64,000 bases of DNA from Pseudomonas abieticivorans (GTDB lineage Bacteria; Pseudomonadota; Gammaproteobacteria; Pseudomonadales; Pseudomonadaceae): contig NZ_CP094975.1 of assembly GCF_023509015.1 (NCBI RefSeq), forward strand, positions 4,333,501 to 4,397,500, in the 5' to 3' direction. Numbering within the stretch: position 1 is the stretch's first letter; every line of letters begins with the position of its first letter. A model generated the notes under the pieces. The model searched no databases, was not told the origin of the DNA, and saw only the letters and a program-made list of their open reading frames with translations. The position numbers and the translations under genes are program-made. Of this stretch, positions 8,207 through 19,584 are shown one piece after another.

Positions 8207-8581
8207 GTGAATAGCCAACGACCTGTAAACCTAGACCTAAGGACCATCAAACTCCCAGTCACCGCTTACACGTCCATTCTCCATCGTATTTCCGGTGTCA
8301 TCCTGTTCCTGGGCATCGCCATCATGCTTTATGCATTGGGCAAATCCCTGGGTTCCGAGGAAGGCTTCGGCGAGGTGAAGGCGTGTTTGACCAGCCCGCT
8401 GGCCAAATTTGTGACTTGGGCATTGCTGTCCGCCCTGCTGTACCACCTGGTGGCCGGCTTGCGCCATCTGATCATGGATGCGGGCATCGGTGAGACGCTG
8501 GAAGGCGGCAAACTGGGCTCCAAAATCGTTATCGCCGTATCCGTGGTGGTAATCGTTCTGGCAGGAGTTTGGATATGGTAA
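8207..8581 (+). CDS. sdhC: Succinate dehydrogenase cytochrome b556 subunit
   Basis: 124 aa from a GTG start. The frame upstream is closed by TGA four codons earlier, so GTG at 8207 is the only reasonable start. It has three hydrophobic segments: ISGVILFLGIAIMLYAL, a middle one around FVTWALLSALLYHLVAGL, and a C-terminal one, IVIAVSVVVIVLAGVWIW. The HLVAGLRHLIMD stretch carries the conserved His that ligates heme b. SdhC and SdhD anchor SdhAB to the inner membrane and form the ubiquinone site. The stop overlaps the sdhD ATG. Confidence 0.96.
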   Translation: MNSQRPVNLDLRTIKLPVTAYTSILHRISGVILFLGIAIMLYALGKSLGSEEGFGEVKACLTSPLAKFVTWALLSALLYHLVAGLRHLIMDAGIGETLEGGKLGSKIVIAVSVVVIVLAGVWIW

Positions 8582-8943
8582 CCAACGTAACGAACCTCTC
8601 GCGTTCGGGCCTCTATGACTGGATGGCGCAACGTGTGTCTGCGGTCGTGCTGGCGGCTTATTTTCTGTTCCTGATCGGGTACCTGATCGCCCACCCTGGC
8701 ATCGATTACGCCACGTGGCACGGCCTGTACTCCTCCAATGCCATGCGCATCTTCAGCCTGCTGGCCCTGGTTGCCCTGGGCGCTCACGCCTGGGTCGGCA
8801 TGTGGACCATCGCCACTGACTACCTGACGCCGATGGCGCTGGGCAAGTCGGCGACGGCAGTGCGTTTCCTGTTCCAGGCCGTATGTGGTATCGCGATGTT
8901 CGCGTACTTCGCCTGGGGTGTGCAGATTCTTTGGGGTATCTGA
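8575..8943 (+). CDS. sdhD: Succinate dehydrogenase membrane anchor subunit
   Basis: 122 aa. The ATG at 8575 is preferred to the in-frame TTG at 8569 because CAGGAG (8562-8567) is correctly spaced only for the ATG. It overlaps the sdhC stop by 7 bases. Three membrane segments are visible (VSAVVLAAYFLFLIGYLI; IFSLLALVALGAHAWVGM; FQAVCGIAMFAYFAWGVQIL). The His in ALGAHAWVGMW is at the position of the second heme b ligand. With SdhC it anchors complex II and contributes to quinone reduction. Confidence 0.96.
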   Translation: MVTNVTNLSRSGLYDWMAQRVSAVVLAAYFLFLIGYLIAHPGIDYATWHGLYSSNAMRIFSLLALVALGAHAWVGMWTIATDYLTPMALGKSATAVRFLFQAVCGIAMFAYFAWGVQILWGI

Positions 8944-8946
8944 TTC

Positions 8947-10719
8947 ATGGCTAACATCAACACTATGTCTTTCGACGCCATCATCATTGGTGGTGGCGGT
9001 GCCGGCATGCGCGCAGCGCTGCAGCTGGCCCAGGGTGGTCACAAGACCGCCGTTGTAACCAAGGTGTTCCCGACGCGTTCGCACACTGTATCGGCCCAGG
9101 GTGGCATCACTTGCGCCATCGCTTCTGCCGATCCGAACGATGACTGGCGCTGGCACATGTACGATACCGTCAAAGGCTCCGACTACATCGGTGACCAGGA
9201 CGCTATCGAGTACATGTGTTCCGTAGGCCCTGAGGCTGTGTTCGAACTGGAACACATGGGCCTGCCGTTCTCCCGTACCGAACAGGGCCGCATCTACCAG
9301 CGCCCATTCGGTGGCCAGTCCAAGGACTTCGGTAAAGGTGGCCAGGCTGCCCGTACCTGCGCAGCCGCCGACCGTACCGGTCACGCCCTGTTGCACACCT
9401 TGTACCAGGCCAACCTGAAAGCCGGCACTGTGTTCCTCAACGAATACTACGCCGTAGACCTGGTGAAGAACGCCGAAGGCGCCTTCGTCGGTGTGATCGC
9501 GATCTGCATCGAAACCGGTGAAACTTCGTACATCCGCGCTGACGCGACTGTACTGGCCACCGGCGGCGCTGGCCGTATCTATTCGTCCACCACCAATGCC
9601 CTGATCAACACCGGCGACGGCGTGGGCATGGCCCTGCGCGCTGGCGTGCCGGTGCAAGACATCGAAATGTGGCAGTTCCACCCAACCGGCATCGCCGGCG
9701 CAGGTGTACTGGTCACCGAAGGTTGCCGCGGTGAAGGCGGTTACCTGATCAACAAGCACGGCGAGCGTTTCATGGAACGTTATGCGCCGAACGCCAAAGA
9801 CCTGGCCGGCCGCGACGTGGTTGCGCGCTCCATGGTCAAAGAGATCATCGCCGGCAACGGCTGTGGCCCTGATGGCGACCACGTGATGCTCAAGCTCGAT
9901 CACCTGGGTGAAGAAGTTCTGCACAGCCGCCTGCCTGGCATTTGCGAGCTGTCCAAGACCTTTGCTCACGTTGACCCGGTGGTAGCACCTGTACCGGTCG
10001 TGCCGACCTGCCACTACATGATGGGCGGCGTTGCCACCAACATCCATGGCCAGGCCATCACCCAGGACGCCGAAGGCGTCGACACCATCATCCCTGGCCT
10101 GTTCGCAGTGGGTGAAGTGGCGTGCGTATCGGTTCACGGTGCCAACCGCCTGGGCGGCAACTCGCTGCTGGACCTGGTGGTCTTCGGTCGCGCCGCCGGC
10201 CTGCACCTGGAGCAGGCGCTGAGCGCCGGCGTTGAGTACAGCCGTGCCAGCGACACCGACATCGAAGTCGCCCTGGCCCGCCTGAACGGCCTGAACACCC
10301 GCACCACAGGCGAAGACGTCGCCACCCTGCGTAAAGAACTGCAGCAATGCATGCAGAACTACTTCGGCGTGTTCCGCACCGGCGAATACATGCAGAAGGG
10401 TATTGCCCAGCTGGCTGGCCTGCGCGAGCGCATCGCCAACGTCAAGATCAACGACAAGAGCCAGGGCTTCAACACCGCCCGGATCGAAGCGCTTGAACTG
10501 CAAAACCTGCTGGAAGTGGCCGAAGCTACGGCGATCGCCGCCGAGCATCGTAAAGAGTCCCGCGGTGCGCACGCTCGCGAAGACTTCGAAGACCGCGATG
10601 ACGAAAACTGGCTGTGCCACACCCTGTTCTTCCCGGGTGAGAAGCGTGTTGCCAAGCGTGCCGTGAACTTCTCGCCAAAAACCGTTCCGACTTTCGAACC
10701 AAAAGTCCGGACTTACTAA
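8947..10719 (+). CDS. sdhA: Succinate dehydrogenase flavoprotein subunit
   Basis: 590 aa, the usual length. It oxidises succinate to fumarate. The N-terminal Rossmann motif [14 protein letters not shown] binds FAD. His46 in [12 protein letters not shown] is the residue that covalently attaches FAD. The substrate region [21 protein letters not shown] and the capping-domain stretch GRDVVARSM are present, as is [18 protein letters not shown] near the C-terminal side of the FAD domain. It starts 3 bases after the sdhD stop, inside the sdhCDAB operon. Confidence 0.98.
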   Translation: MANINTMSFDAIIIGGGGAGMRAALQLAQGGHKTAVVTKVFPTRSHTVSAQGGITCAIASADPNDDWRWHMYDTVKGSDYIGDQDAIEYMCSVGPEAVFELEHMGLPFSRTEQGRIYQRPFGGQSKDFGKGGQAARTCAAADRTGHALLHTLYQANLKAGTVFLNEYYAVDLVKNAEGAFVGVIAICIETGETSYIRADATVLATGGAGRIYSSTTNALINTGDGVGMALRAGVPVQDIEMWQFHPTGIAGAGVLVTEGCRGEGGYLINKHGERFMERYAPNAKDLAGRDVVARSMVKEIIAGNGCGPDGDHVMLKLDHLGEEVLHSRLPGICELSKTFAHVDPVVAPVPVVPTCHYMMGGVATNIHGQAITQDAEGVDTIIPGLFAVGEVACVSVHGANRLGGNSLLDLVVFGRAAGLHLEQALSAGVEYSRASDTDIEVALARLNGLNTRTTGEDVATLRKELQQCMQNYFGVFRTGEYMQKGIAQLAGLRERIANVKINDKSQGFNTARIEALELQNLLEVAEATAIAAEHRKESRGAHAREDFEDRDDENWLCHTLFFPGEKRVAKRAVNFSPKTVPTFEPKVRTY

Positions 10720-10730
10720 GGGTGGCCGCC

Positions 10731-11435
10731 ATGTTGAAAGTCAGTGTTTATCGCTACAACCCGGACGTGGACAGTGCCCCGTCCATGCAGGAATTCGATG
10801 TCAATACCGAGGGCAAGGACCTGATGGTCCTGGACGTGCTGGCGCTGATCAAGGAACAGGACGAGGGTTTCTCTTACCGTCGCTCCTGCCGTGAAGGCGT
10901 CTGCGGCTCCGACGGCATGAACATCAACGGCAAGAACGGCCTGGCGTGCGTCACGCCGCTGTCCGCTGTCGTAAAAGGTAACAAACTGATCGTGCGTCCT
11001 CTGCCTGGTTTGCCGGTTATCCGTGACCTGGTCGTCGATATGAGCATCTTCTACAAGCAGTACGAGAAGGTGAAGCCATTCCTGCAGAACGATACGCCGG
11101 CTCCGGCCATCGAGCGTCTGCAGTCGCCCGAAGAGCGTGAGAAGCTGGACGGTCTGTACGAGTGCATCCTGTGCGCTTGCTGCTCGACCTCCTGCCCATC
11201 CTTCTGGTGGAACCCGGACAAGTTCCTGGGCCCTGCTGCACTGCTGCAAGCCTACCGTTTCCTGGCTGACAGCCGTGACACCAAGACCACTGAGCGTCTG
11301 GCTTCCCTTGATGACCCGTTCAGCGTATTCCGCTGCCGCGGGATCATGAACTGCGTGAACGTCTGCCCCAAGGGTTTGAACCCTACCAAGGCGATCGGTC
11401 ACGTACGTAACATGCTGCTGCAAAGCGGCGTTTGA
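10731..11435 (+). CDS. sdhB: Succinate dehydrogenase iron-sulfur subunit
   Basis: 234 aa from the ATG at 10731; an in-frame GTG at 10722 would place the ribosome site inside the gene. Three cluster motifs are visible in order: SCREGVCGSDGMNINGKNGL for [2Fe-2S], CILCACCSTSCP for [4Fe-4S], and CRGIMNCVNVCPKGLNP contributing the [3Fe-4S] ligands. The subunit passes electrons from the SdhA flavin to ubiquinone at the SdhCD interface. It is the last gene of sdhCDAB, and a 247-base structured gap separates it from sucA. Confidence 0.98.
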   Translation: MLKVSVYRYNPDVDSAPSMQEFDVNTEGKDLMVLDVLALIKEQDEGFSYRRSCREGVCGSDGMNINGKNGLACVTPLSAVVKGNKLIVRPLPGLPVIRDLVVDMSIFYKQYEKVKPFLQNDTPAPAIERLQSPEEREKLDGLYECILCACCSTSCPSFWWNPDKFLGPAALLQAYRFLADSRDTKTTERLASLDDPFSVFRCRGIMNCVNVCPKGLNPTKAIGHVRNMLLQSGV

Positions 11436-11682
11436 TGCACCTGTTGTACCCGTAACCCCCTGAGGTGCAGGTCTTCTTCAACCTGCGCCTCAGTGACAGC
11501 CATAGCGCGGCCCATAAGGCTTCGCTTTAATTTTGAAGCAATGAGTCCAGCAGGGGCATCCGGGCTGGTACCCGGACTATCTGTACGATGTTGAGTCGCC
11601 TGGTTCAGCCGCCAAAGTGGGGTTGTCCGCGCAGGCTTTGCATTCGCGCCGGTGGTGGGCCCCTAACCGAGGGTGACCAAGC
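11436..11682 (+). promoter_or_regulatory. Structured sdhB-sucA intergenic leader (candidate sucA-II-type RNA)
   Basis: 247 bases. A strong hairpin, CTGAGGTGCAGGT (11460-11472) / ACCTGCGCCTCAG (11481-11493), has one G-U pair and an 8-base loop; no T-run follows, so it is not a standard terminator. A second stem, CCGGG..CCCGG, lies near 11568-11577. The last 60 bases before the sucA ATG are GC-rich and contain GGGCCCC and a GAGGGTG ribosome site. A conserved sucA leader RNA (sucA-II motif) has been reported in Pseudomonas; assigning this leader to it is my inference from position and structure. Confidence 0.45.
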
Positions 11683-14514
11683 ATGCAAGAAAGCGTGATG
11701 CAGCGCATGTGGAACAGCGCCTACCTTTCAGGTGGTAACGCTGCCTATGTGGAAGAGCTCTACGAGCTTTACCTGCACGACCCTAACGCTGTGCCAGAAG
11801 AGTGGCGCACCTACTTTCAGAAGTTGCCCGCAGAAGGCAGTACTGCCACCGACGTTTCGCACTCCACGATTCGCGATCATTTCGTGCTGCTGGCCAAAAA
11901 CCAGCGCCGCGCACAACCGGTATCCGCCGGCAGCGTGAGCAGCGAGCACGAGAAGAAGCAAGTTGAAGTGCTGCGATTGATCCAAGCCTACCGTATGCGC
12001 GGCCACCAAGCGGCCCAGCTCGACCCGCTGGGGTTGTGGCAGCGCCCTGCGCCGGCAGACCTGTCGATCAATCATTACGGCATGACCAATGCCGATCTTG
12101 ATACGACCTTCCGTGCCGGAGACCTGTTCATCGGCAAGGAGGAGGCGAGCCTACGCGAAATTATCGAGGCTTTGCAGCAGACATATTGCCGCACCATCGG
12201 CTCCGAGTTCACCCACATCACTGATTCCGAGCAGCGCAGCTGGTTCCAGCAGCGTCTGGAAAGCGTGCGTGGGCGTCCGGTGTTCTCCGCCGAAATCAAG
12301 AACCACGTGCTCGAGCGCGTCACCGCTGCCGAAGGCCTTGAAAAGTACCTGGGTACCAAATACCCGGGCACCAAGCGTTTCGGTCTGGAAGGTGGCGAGA
12401 GCCTGATCCCGATGCTCGACGAGATGATCCAGCGTTCCGGTTCCTACGGCACCAAGGAAGTCGTGATCGGCATGGCGCACCGTGGCCGTCTGAACGTGCT
12501 GGTGAACACCTTCGGCAAGAACCCGCGCGACCTGTTCGACGAGTTCGAAGGCAAGAAGAAGGTTGAGCTGGGCTCCGGCGACGTGAAATACCACCAGGGT
12601 TTCTCGTCCAACGTGATGACCCCGGGCGGTGAAGTTCACCTGGCGATGGCGTTCAACCCCTCGCACCTTGAAATCGTGTCGCCCGTGGTCGAAGGTTCGG
12701 TGCGTGCCCGTCAGGATCGTCGCAACGACGCGGTCGGTGACAAGGTACTGCCGATCTCGCTGCACGGTGACGCGGCCTTCGCAGGCCAGGGCGTGGTGCT
12801 GGAAACCTTCCAGATGTCCCAGACCCGCGGTTTCAAGACCGGCGGCACGATTCACATCGTGATCAACAACCAGGTCGGTTTCACCATCAGCAACCCACGT
12901 GACGCGCGCTCCACCGAGTACGCCACCGACGTTGCCAAGATGATCCAGGCGCCGATCCTGCACGTGAACGGCGATGACCCGGAAGCGGTGCTGTTCGTCA
13001 CCCAGATGGCCATCGACTACCGCATGCAGTTCAAGCGCGACATCGTGATTGACCTGGTGTGCTACCGCCGTCGCGGCCACAACGAGGCCGATGAGCCAAG
13101 TGGCACCCAGCCACTGATGTACCAGCAGATCGCCAAGCAGCGCACCACCCGTGAGCTGTACGCCGAAAGCCTGGTCAAGGGCGGTTCGCAAGACGAGGCC
13201 AGCGTTCAGGCCAAGGTCGACGAGTACCGCAATGCGCTGGACAACGGCCTGCACGTGGTCAAAAGCCTGGTCAAGGAACCGAACAAAGAGCTGTTCGTGG
13301 ACTGGCGCCCCTACCTGGGCCACGCCTGGACGGCGCGTCACGACACCCGCTTTGATCTGAAAACCTTGCAGGAACTGTCTGCCAAGCTGCTGGAAATTCC
13401 AGAAGGCTTCGTGGTTCAGCGCCAGGTCGCCAAGATCTACGAAGACCGTCAGAAGATGCAAGCCGGCGGCCTGCCGATCAACTGGGGTTACGCCGAAACC
13501 ATGGCGTACGCGACCCTGGCGTTCGAAGGTCACCCTGTGCGCATGACCGGCCAGGACATCGGCCGCGGTACGTTCTCGCACCGTCATGCCGTGTTGCACA
13601 ACCAGAAGGATGCGGCAACTTACATCCCTCTGCAAAACCTGTATGCCGGCCAGCCACGTTTCGACCTGTACGATTCGTTCCTGTCCGAAGAAGCGGTACT
13701 GGCGTTTGAATACGGCTACTCCACCACCATGCCGAACGCATTGGTGATCTGGGAAGCCCAGTTCGGCGACTTCGCCAACGGTGCGCAGGTCGTGATCGAT
13801 CAGTTCATCACCAGCGGCGAGCACAAGTGGGGCCGCTTGTGCGGTCTGACCATGCTGCTGCCACACGGTTACGAAGGGCAAGGTCCGGAGCACTCCTCGG
13901 CTCGCCTGGAGCGTTACCTGCAGCTGTGCGCCGAGCACAACATCCAGGTTTGCGTACCGACCACCCCGGCTCAGATCTACCATCTGTTGCGCCGCCAGGT
14001 GATCCGTCCGCTGCGCAAACCGTTGGTCGTGTTGACGCCCAAGTCGCTGCTGCGCCACAAGCTGGCCATCTCGACGTTGGAAGACTTGGCCGAAGGCTCG
14101 TTCCAGACCGTGATCCCGGAGATCGACAAACTGGATGCGGCCAAGGTCACTCGCCTGGTCCTGTGCAGCGGCAAGGTCTACTACGACTTGCTGGAAAAAC
14201 GCCGTGCCGAAGGCCGCGAAGACATCGCCATCGTGCGTATCGAGCAGCTTTATCCGTTCCCGGAAGACGACCTGATGGAGGCCATCGCGCCTTACACCAA
14301 CCTCACGAATGTCGTGTGGTGTCAGGAAGAACCGATGAACCAGGGTGCCTGGTACAGCAGTCAGCATCACCTGCGTCGCAGCATCGGTAACCACAACAAG
14401 GCCTTGAGCCTTGAATACGCTGGCCGCGACGCTTCTGCCGCGCCTGCCTGTGGTTACGCATCAATGCATGCCGAGCAGCAGGAAAAACTGCTGCGAGACG
14501 CATTTACTGTTTAA
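11683..14514 (+). CDS. sucA: 2-oxoglutarate dehydrogenase E1 component
   Basis: 943 aa, normal for the SucA family. This thiamine-diphosphate enzyme decarboxylates 2-oxoglutarate and transfers the succinyl group to the lipoyl domain of SucB. Visible marks are the N-terminal E2-binding start (MQRMWNSAYLSGGNAAYVEE), the TPP-domain stretches VVIGMAHRGRLNVLVNTFGK and HGDAAFAGQGVVLET, INNQVGFTISNPRDARST, and the transketolase-like MTGQDIGRGTFSHRH. The C-terminal domain carries VVWCQEEPMNQGAW. It is followed 40 bases later by sucB, forming the sucAB-lpd operon. Confidence 0.98.
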   Translation: MQESVMQRMWNSAYLSGGNAAYVEELYELYLHDPNAVPEEWRTYFQKLPAEGSTATDVSHSTIRDHFVLLAKNQRRAQPVSAGSVSSEHEKKQVEVLRLIQAYRMRGHQAAQLDPLGLWQRPAPADLSINHYGMTNADLDTTFRAGDLFIGKEEASLREIIEALQQTYCRTIGSEFTHITDSEQRSWFQQRLESVRGRPVFSAEIKNHVLERVTAAEGLEKYLGTKYPGTKRFGLEGGESLIPMLDEMIQRSGSYGTKEVVIGMAHRGRLNVLVNTFGKNPRDLFDEFEGKKKVELGSGDVKYHQGFSSNVMTPGGEVHLAMAFNPSHLEIVSPVVEGSVRARQDRRNDAVGDKVLPISLHGDAAFAGQGVVLETFQMSQTRGFKTGGTIHIVINNQVGFTISNPRDARSTEYATDVAKMIQAPILHVNGDDPEAVLFVTQMAIDYRMQFKRDIVIDLVCYRRRGHNEADEPSGTQPLMYQQIAKQRTTRELYAESLVKGGSQDEASVQAKVDEYRNALDNGLHVVKSLVKEPNKELFVDWRPYLGHAWTARHDTRFDLKTLQELSAKLLEIPEGFVVQRQVAKIYEDRQKMQAGGLPINWGYAETMAYATLAFEGHPVRMTGQDIGRGTFSHRHAVLHNQKDAATYIPLQNLYAGQPRFDLYDSFLSEEAVLAFEYGYSTTMPNALVIWEAQFGDFANGAQVVIDQFITSGEHKWGRLCGLTMLLPHGYEGQGPEHSSARLERYLQLCAEHNIQVCVPTTPAQIYHLLRRQVIRPLRKPLVVLTPKSLLRHKLAISTLEDLAEGSFQTVIPEIDKLDAAKVTRLVLCSGKVYYDLLEKRRAEGREDIAIVRIEQLYPFPEDDLMEAIAPYTNLTNVVWCQEEPMNQGAWYSSQHHLRRSIGNHNKALSLEYAGRDASAAPACGYASMHAEQQEKLLRDAFTV

Positions 14515-14554
14515 GCCTTCGCGCTACTGAACCGAATTAAAGGAACCACTGATA

Positions 14555-15769
14555 ATGGCTATCGAGATCAAAGCCCCTACTTTTCCGGAATCGGTTGCCG
14601 ATGGCACCGTTGCCACCTGGCACAAGAAACCGGGCGAAGCCGTCAAGCGTGACGACCTGATCGTCGACATCGAAACCGACAAGGTCGTGCTGGAAGTGCT
14701 GGCTACCGCCGACGGCGTACTGGGTGCCATCGTCAAGAACGAAGGCGACACCGTTCTGTCCGACGAAGTCCTGGGCTCTATCGAAGCGGGTGGCGCCGCC
14801 GCCGCTGCTCCGGCTGCCGCTGCTGCCCCTGCGCAAGCTGCTGCTGCCCCGGCTGGTGCTGACGAAGACGCCATCGGCGCGCCAGCTGCTCGCAAGCTGG
14901 CCGAAGAAAACGGCATCAACCTGAACAACGTCAAGGGCACCGGCAAAGACGGCCGCGTGACCAAGGAAGACGTGGTTGCCGCGATCGAAGCGAAGAAATC
15001 CGCGCCGGCCGCAGCACCTGCTGCCAAGCCTGCCGCTGCTGCCGCACCGGTTCTGGCTGCCGGTGATCGCGTTGAAAAACGCGTGCCGATGACCCGCCTG
15101 CGTGCCAAGGTTGCCGAGCGTCTGGTTGAAGCCCAGTCCAACATGGCGATGCTGACCACGTTCAACGAAGTCGACATGACCGAAGTCATGGCCCTGCGTT
15201 CCAAGTACAAGGACCTGTTCGAGAAGTCCCACAATGGCGTGCGCCTGGGCTTCATGTCGTTCTTTGTGAAGGCCGCCACCGAAGCGCTGAAGCGCTACCC
15301 GGCAGTCAACGCCTCGATCGACGGCTCGGACATCGTTTACCACGGTTATGCCGACGTCGGCGTTGCCGTGTCCAGCGACCGTGGCCTGGTAGTACCGGTA
15401 CTGCGTAACGCTGAACTGATGAGCCTGGCTGAAATCGAAGGCGGCATCGCCACCTTCGGCAAGAAAGCCCGTGACGGCAAGCTGTCCATCGATGAGATGA
15501 CTGGCGGTACCTTCACCATCACCAACGGTGGTACCTTCGGTTCGATGATGTCGACTCCGATCGTCAACCCGCCACAAGCCGCGATCCTGGGCATGCACAA
15601 CATCCTTCAGCGTCCGATGGCCATCAATGGCCAAGTCGTGATTCGCCCGATGATGTACCTGGCACTGTCTTACGATCACCGCCTGATCGACGGTAAAGAA
15701 GCCGTGACGTTCCTCGTTACTATCAAAAACCTGCTTGAAGATCCGGCACGCCTGCTTCTGGATATCTAA
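14555..15769 (+). CDS. sucB: Dihydrolipoyllysine succinyltransferase (E2 of 2-oxoglutarate dehydrogenase)
   Basis: 404 aa. Residues 1-75 are the lipoyl domain, with the lipoylated Lys43 in [12 protein letters not shown]. An Ala/Pro-rich hinge follows (about 80-105). The peripheral subunit-binding domain (about 108-145) reads [15 protein letters not shown] and [14 protein letters not shown] second Ala-rich linker leads into the catalytic domain (about 170-404), which ends with the active-site motif [13 protein letters not shown] (His375, Asp379). It takes succinyl groups from SucA and gives them to CoA. AAAGGAACC precedes the ATG. Confidence 0.98.
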   Translation: MAIEIKAPTFPESVADGTVATWHKKPGEAVKRDDLIVDIETDKVVLEVLATADGVLGAIVKNEGDTVLSDEVLGSIEAGGAAAAAPAAAAAPAQAAAAPAGADEDAIGAPAARKLAEENGINLNNVKGTGKDGRVTKEDVVAAIEAKKSAPAAAPAAKPAAAAAPVLAAGDRVEKRVPMTRLRAKVAERLVEAQSNMAMLTTFNEVDMTEVMALRSKYKDLFEKSHNGVRLGFMSFFVKAATEALKRYPAVNASIDGSDIVYHGYADVGVAVSSDRGLVVPVLRNAELMSLAEIEGGIATFGKKARDGKLSIDEMTGGTFTITNGGTFGSMMSTPIVNPPQAAILGMHNILQRPMAINGQVVIRPMMYLALSYDHRLIDGKEAVTFLVTIKNLLEDPARLLLDI

Positions 15770-15781
15770 TAAGCAGCCACG

Positions 15782-15855
15782 AGCTGCAAGCTGCAACCCT
15801 CAAGCCATGCGCGGTGAGGCTTGAGCTTGCGGCCCGTAGCTTGCAGCTTGCAGCT
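15782..15855. repeat. Long hairpin repeat between sucB and lpd
   Basis: A perfect 15-base inverted repeat, AGCTGCAAGCTGCAA (15782-15796) and TTGCAGCTTGCAGCT (15841-15855), encloses a second inverted pair, CTCAAGCC (15799-15806) / GGCTTGAG (15818-15825). It begins 12 bases after the sucB stop and ends 15 bases before the lpd ATG. Elements with this AGCTGCAAGCT core are common between genes in P. fluorescens. In the mRNA it would form a stable stem just ahead of lpd and could set the amount of lpd relative to sucAB. Confidence 0.75.
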
Positions 15856-15857
15856 AA

Positions 15858-17306
<1,449 letters not shown>

Positions 17307-17508
17307 ACAATAAGAAACCACGGCGGACGGCCCGTCGTGAGCCTTGCGTGCAAGGCTCACCGCGGAAAGCCCGCCGGACTCGACCTCGCCCCGCAGACCC
17401 CCACGGTACATGCCTGGGGGATGCGGGGCGAACAAGCAGTCACAGGTGGCGCGGCACTTTTACAGCGCAGCGCCGAAAGCGCAGTACCTAACGAAGACGG
17501 TAAAAAGC
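17307..17508 (+). ncRNA. Structured sucC leader RNA (candidate sucC motif)
   Basis: 202 bases between lpd and sucC. Four paired elements are visible: CGGCGG (17321-17326) with CCGCCG (17371-17376), enclosing the hairpin GTGAGCCTTG (17337-17346) / CAAGGCTCAC (17351-17360); then CGCCCCGCA (17387-17395) with TGCGGGGCG (17422-17430), which encloses CCCCCA (17398-17403) / TGGGGG (17415-17420) around a GGTACATGC loop. There is no T-run and no coding sense. A cis-regulatory sucC RNA motif has been described upstream of sucC in gammaproteobacteria; the match is inferred from position and architecture only. Confidence 0.6.
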
Positions 17509-18675
17509 ATGAATCTTCACGAGTATCAGGGTAAGCAGCTGTTCGCTGAGTACGGCCTGCCAGTATCCAAGGGTTACGCGGTAGACACCCCGGAAGCAGC
17601 AGCAGAAGCGTGCGACAAGATCGGCGGCACCGAGTGGGTCGTCAAAGCCCAGGTCCACGCCGGTGGTCGCGGTAAAGCGGGCGGCGTCAAGCTGGTTCGC
17701 AGCAAAGAAGACGCCAAGGCCTTCGCACAGCAGTGGCTGGGCAAGCGTCTGGTGACTTACCAGACTGATGCCAATGGCCAGCCTGTTACCAAGATCCTGG
17801 TTGAATCCTGCACCGATATCGCCAAAGAGCTGTATCTGGGCGCAGTGGTAGACCGCTCCAGCCGTCGTATCGTGTTCATGGCTTCCACCGAAGGTGGCGT
17901 GGACATCGAGAAGATCGCACACGACACTCCTGAAAAGATTCTGAAAGCCACCATCGATCCACTGGTTGGCGCTCAGCCATTCCAAGGTCGCGAGCTGGCT
18001 TTCCAGCTGGGCCTGGAAGGCAAGCAAGTCGCTCAGTTCGCCAAGATCTTCGTAGGTCTGGCCAAGCTGTTCAAGGATCACGACCTGGCTCTGCTGGAAG
18101 TGAACCCGCTGGTGATCAAGGCTGACGGCGATCTGCACTGCCTGGACGCCAAGATCAACATCGACGCCAACGCCATGTACCGTCAGCCTAAGCTGAAGAC
18201 TTTCCACGATCCGTCGCAAGACGATCCGCGCGAAGCGCACGCTGCCAAGTTCGAACTGAACTACGTGGCCCTGGAAGGCAACATCGGTTGCATGGTCAAC
18301 GGTGCTGGCCTGGCCATGGGTACCATGGACATCGTCAACCTGCATGGCGGCAAACCAGCCAACTTCCTCGACGTAGGTGGTGGCGCTACCAAGGAACGCG
18401 TTACCGAAGCGTTCAAGATCATCCTGTCCGACACTAACGTGGCGGCCGTATTGGTCAACATCTTCGGCGGCATCGTTCGCTGCGACATGATTGCCGAAGG
18501 CATCATTGGCGCCGTTAAAGAAGTCGGCGTGAAAATCCCGGTTGTTGTTCGCCTTGAAGGTAACAACGCTGAGCTGGGCGCTAAAGTACTGGCAGAAAGC
18601 GGTTTGAACATCATCGCTGCTACCAGCCTGACCGACGCTGCTCAACAAGTTGTCAAAGCTGCGGAGGGCAAATAA
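17509..18675 (+). CDS. sucC: Succinyl-CoA synthetase (ADP-forming) beta subunit
   Basis: 388 aa, as expected. The ATG at 17509 gives the conserved N-terminus [19 protein letters not shown]; an upstream open frame back to 17344 runs through the leader hairpins and is not coding. The ATP-grasp domain carries [20 protein letters not shown]. The C-terminal CoA-ligase domain has [13 protein letters not shown] and [15 protein letters not shown]. With SucD it makes succinate, CoA and ATP from succinyl-CoA. Its TAA shares one base with the sucD ATG. Confidence 0.98.
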   Translation: MNLHEYQGKQLFAEYGLPVSKGYAVDTPEAAAEACDKIGGTEWVVKAQVHAGGRGKAGGVKLVRSKEDAKAFAQQWLGKRLVTYQTDANGQPVTKILVESCTDIAKELYLGAVVDRSSRRIVFMASTEGGVDIEKIAHDTPEKILKATIDPLVGAQPFQGRELAFQLGLEGKQVAQFAKIFVGLAKLFKDHDLALLEVNPLVIKADGDLHCLDAKINIDANAMYRQPKLKTFHDPSQDDPREAHAAKFELNYVALEGNIGCMVNGAGLAMGTMDIVNLHGGKPANFLDVGGGATKERVTEAFKIILSDTNVAAVLVNIFGGIVRCDMIAEGIIGAVKEVGVKIPVVVRLEGNNAELGAKVLAESGLNIIAATSLTDAAQQVVKAAEGK

Positions 18676-19556
18676 TGAGCGTCCTGATCAATAAAGACAC
18701 CAAAGTTATCTGCCAGGGTATTACCGGTTCGCAAGGTAGTTTCCACACCCAGCAAGCCATCGAATACGGCACCAAGATGGTCGGTGGCGTTACCCCTGGC
18801 AAAGGCGGCACCGAGCACCTGGGCCTGCCCGTGTTCAACACCGTCAAAGACGCGGTCGCGGCCACTGGCGCTACCGCCAGCGTGATCTACGTTCCGGCTC
18901 CTTTCTGCAAAGACTCGATCCTGGAAGCTGCTTTGGGCGGCATCAAGCTGATCGTCTGCATCACCGAAGGCATTCCTACCCTGGACATGCTGGACGCCAA
19001 GGTTAAGTGCGACGAGCTGGGTATTACCCTGATCGGCCCTAACTGCCCAGGCGTGATCACCCCAGGCGAATGCAAGATCGGCATCATGCCAGGTCACATT
19101 CACTTGCCAGGCAAGGTCGGTATCGTGTCGCGTTCCGGCACCCTGACCTACGAAGCCGTCAAGCAAACCACTGACGCCGGTTTCGGTCAGTCGACTTGCG
19201 TCGGCATCGGCGGTGACCCGATCCCAGGCTCCAACTTCATCGACATCCTGAAGCTGTTCCAGGAAGACCCGAAGACCGAGGCGATCGTGATGATCGGCGA
19301 GATCGGCGGTTCGGCTGAAGAAGAAGCCGCTGCCTACATCAAGGCACACGTGACCAAGCCGGTTGTTTCCTACATCGCTGGTGTGACTGCTCCTCCGGGC
19401 AAGCGCATGGGCCATGCTGGCGCAATCATCTCCGGCGGCAAAGGCACTGCAGACGAGAAATTCGCTGCACTGCAAGACGCAGGTGTCAAAACCGTGCGTT
19501 CGCTGGCAGACATCGGCAAGGCCCTGGCCGAGCTGACTGGCTGGGCCGTCAAGTAA
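18675..19556 (+). CDS. sucD: Succinyl-CoA synthetase alpha subunit
   Basis: 293 aa. The start overlaps the sucC stop by one base (TAATG), giving coupled 1:1 synthesis. The N-terminal CoA-binding Rossmann domain contains [17 protein letters not shown]. The phosphorylated active-site residue is His247 in [33 protein letters not shown] is a conserved alpha-subunit stretch. The subunit forms the phosphohistidine intermediate between succinyl phosphate and ADP. A UUCG-loop terminator follows. Confidence 0.98.
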   Translation: MSVLINKDTKVICQGITGSQGSFHTQQAIEYGTKMVGGVTPGKGGTEHLGLPVFNTVKDAVAATGATASVIYVPAPFCKDSILEAALGGIKLIVCITEGIPTLDMLDAKVKCDELGITLIGPNCPGVITPGECKIGIMPGHIHLPGKVGIVSRSGTLTYEAVKQTTDAGFGQSTCVGIGGDPIPGSNFIDILKLFQEDPKTEAIVMIGEIGGSAEEEAAAYIKAHVTKPVVSYIAGVTAPPGKRMGHAGAIISGGKGTADEKFAALQDAGVKTVRSLADIGKALAELTGWAVK

Positions 19557-19584
19557 GCCTCGTGCTTAACTGACAGCGCTGCTG

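Noticed and set aside
8329..10620. A 763-codon minus-strand frame opposite sdhC, sdhD and sdhA
   Set aside because: It crosses three certain genes and is explained by codon bias. No ribosome site or recognisable motif.
11460..11493. The hairpin after sdhB as a standard terminator
   Set aside because: The stem is strong but there is no T-run after it, so I kept it as part of the leader or a processing element and not as a terminator.
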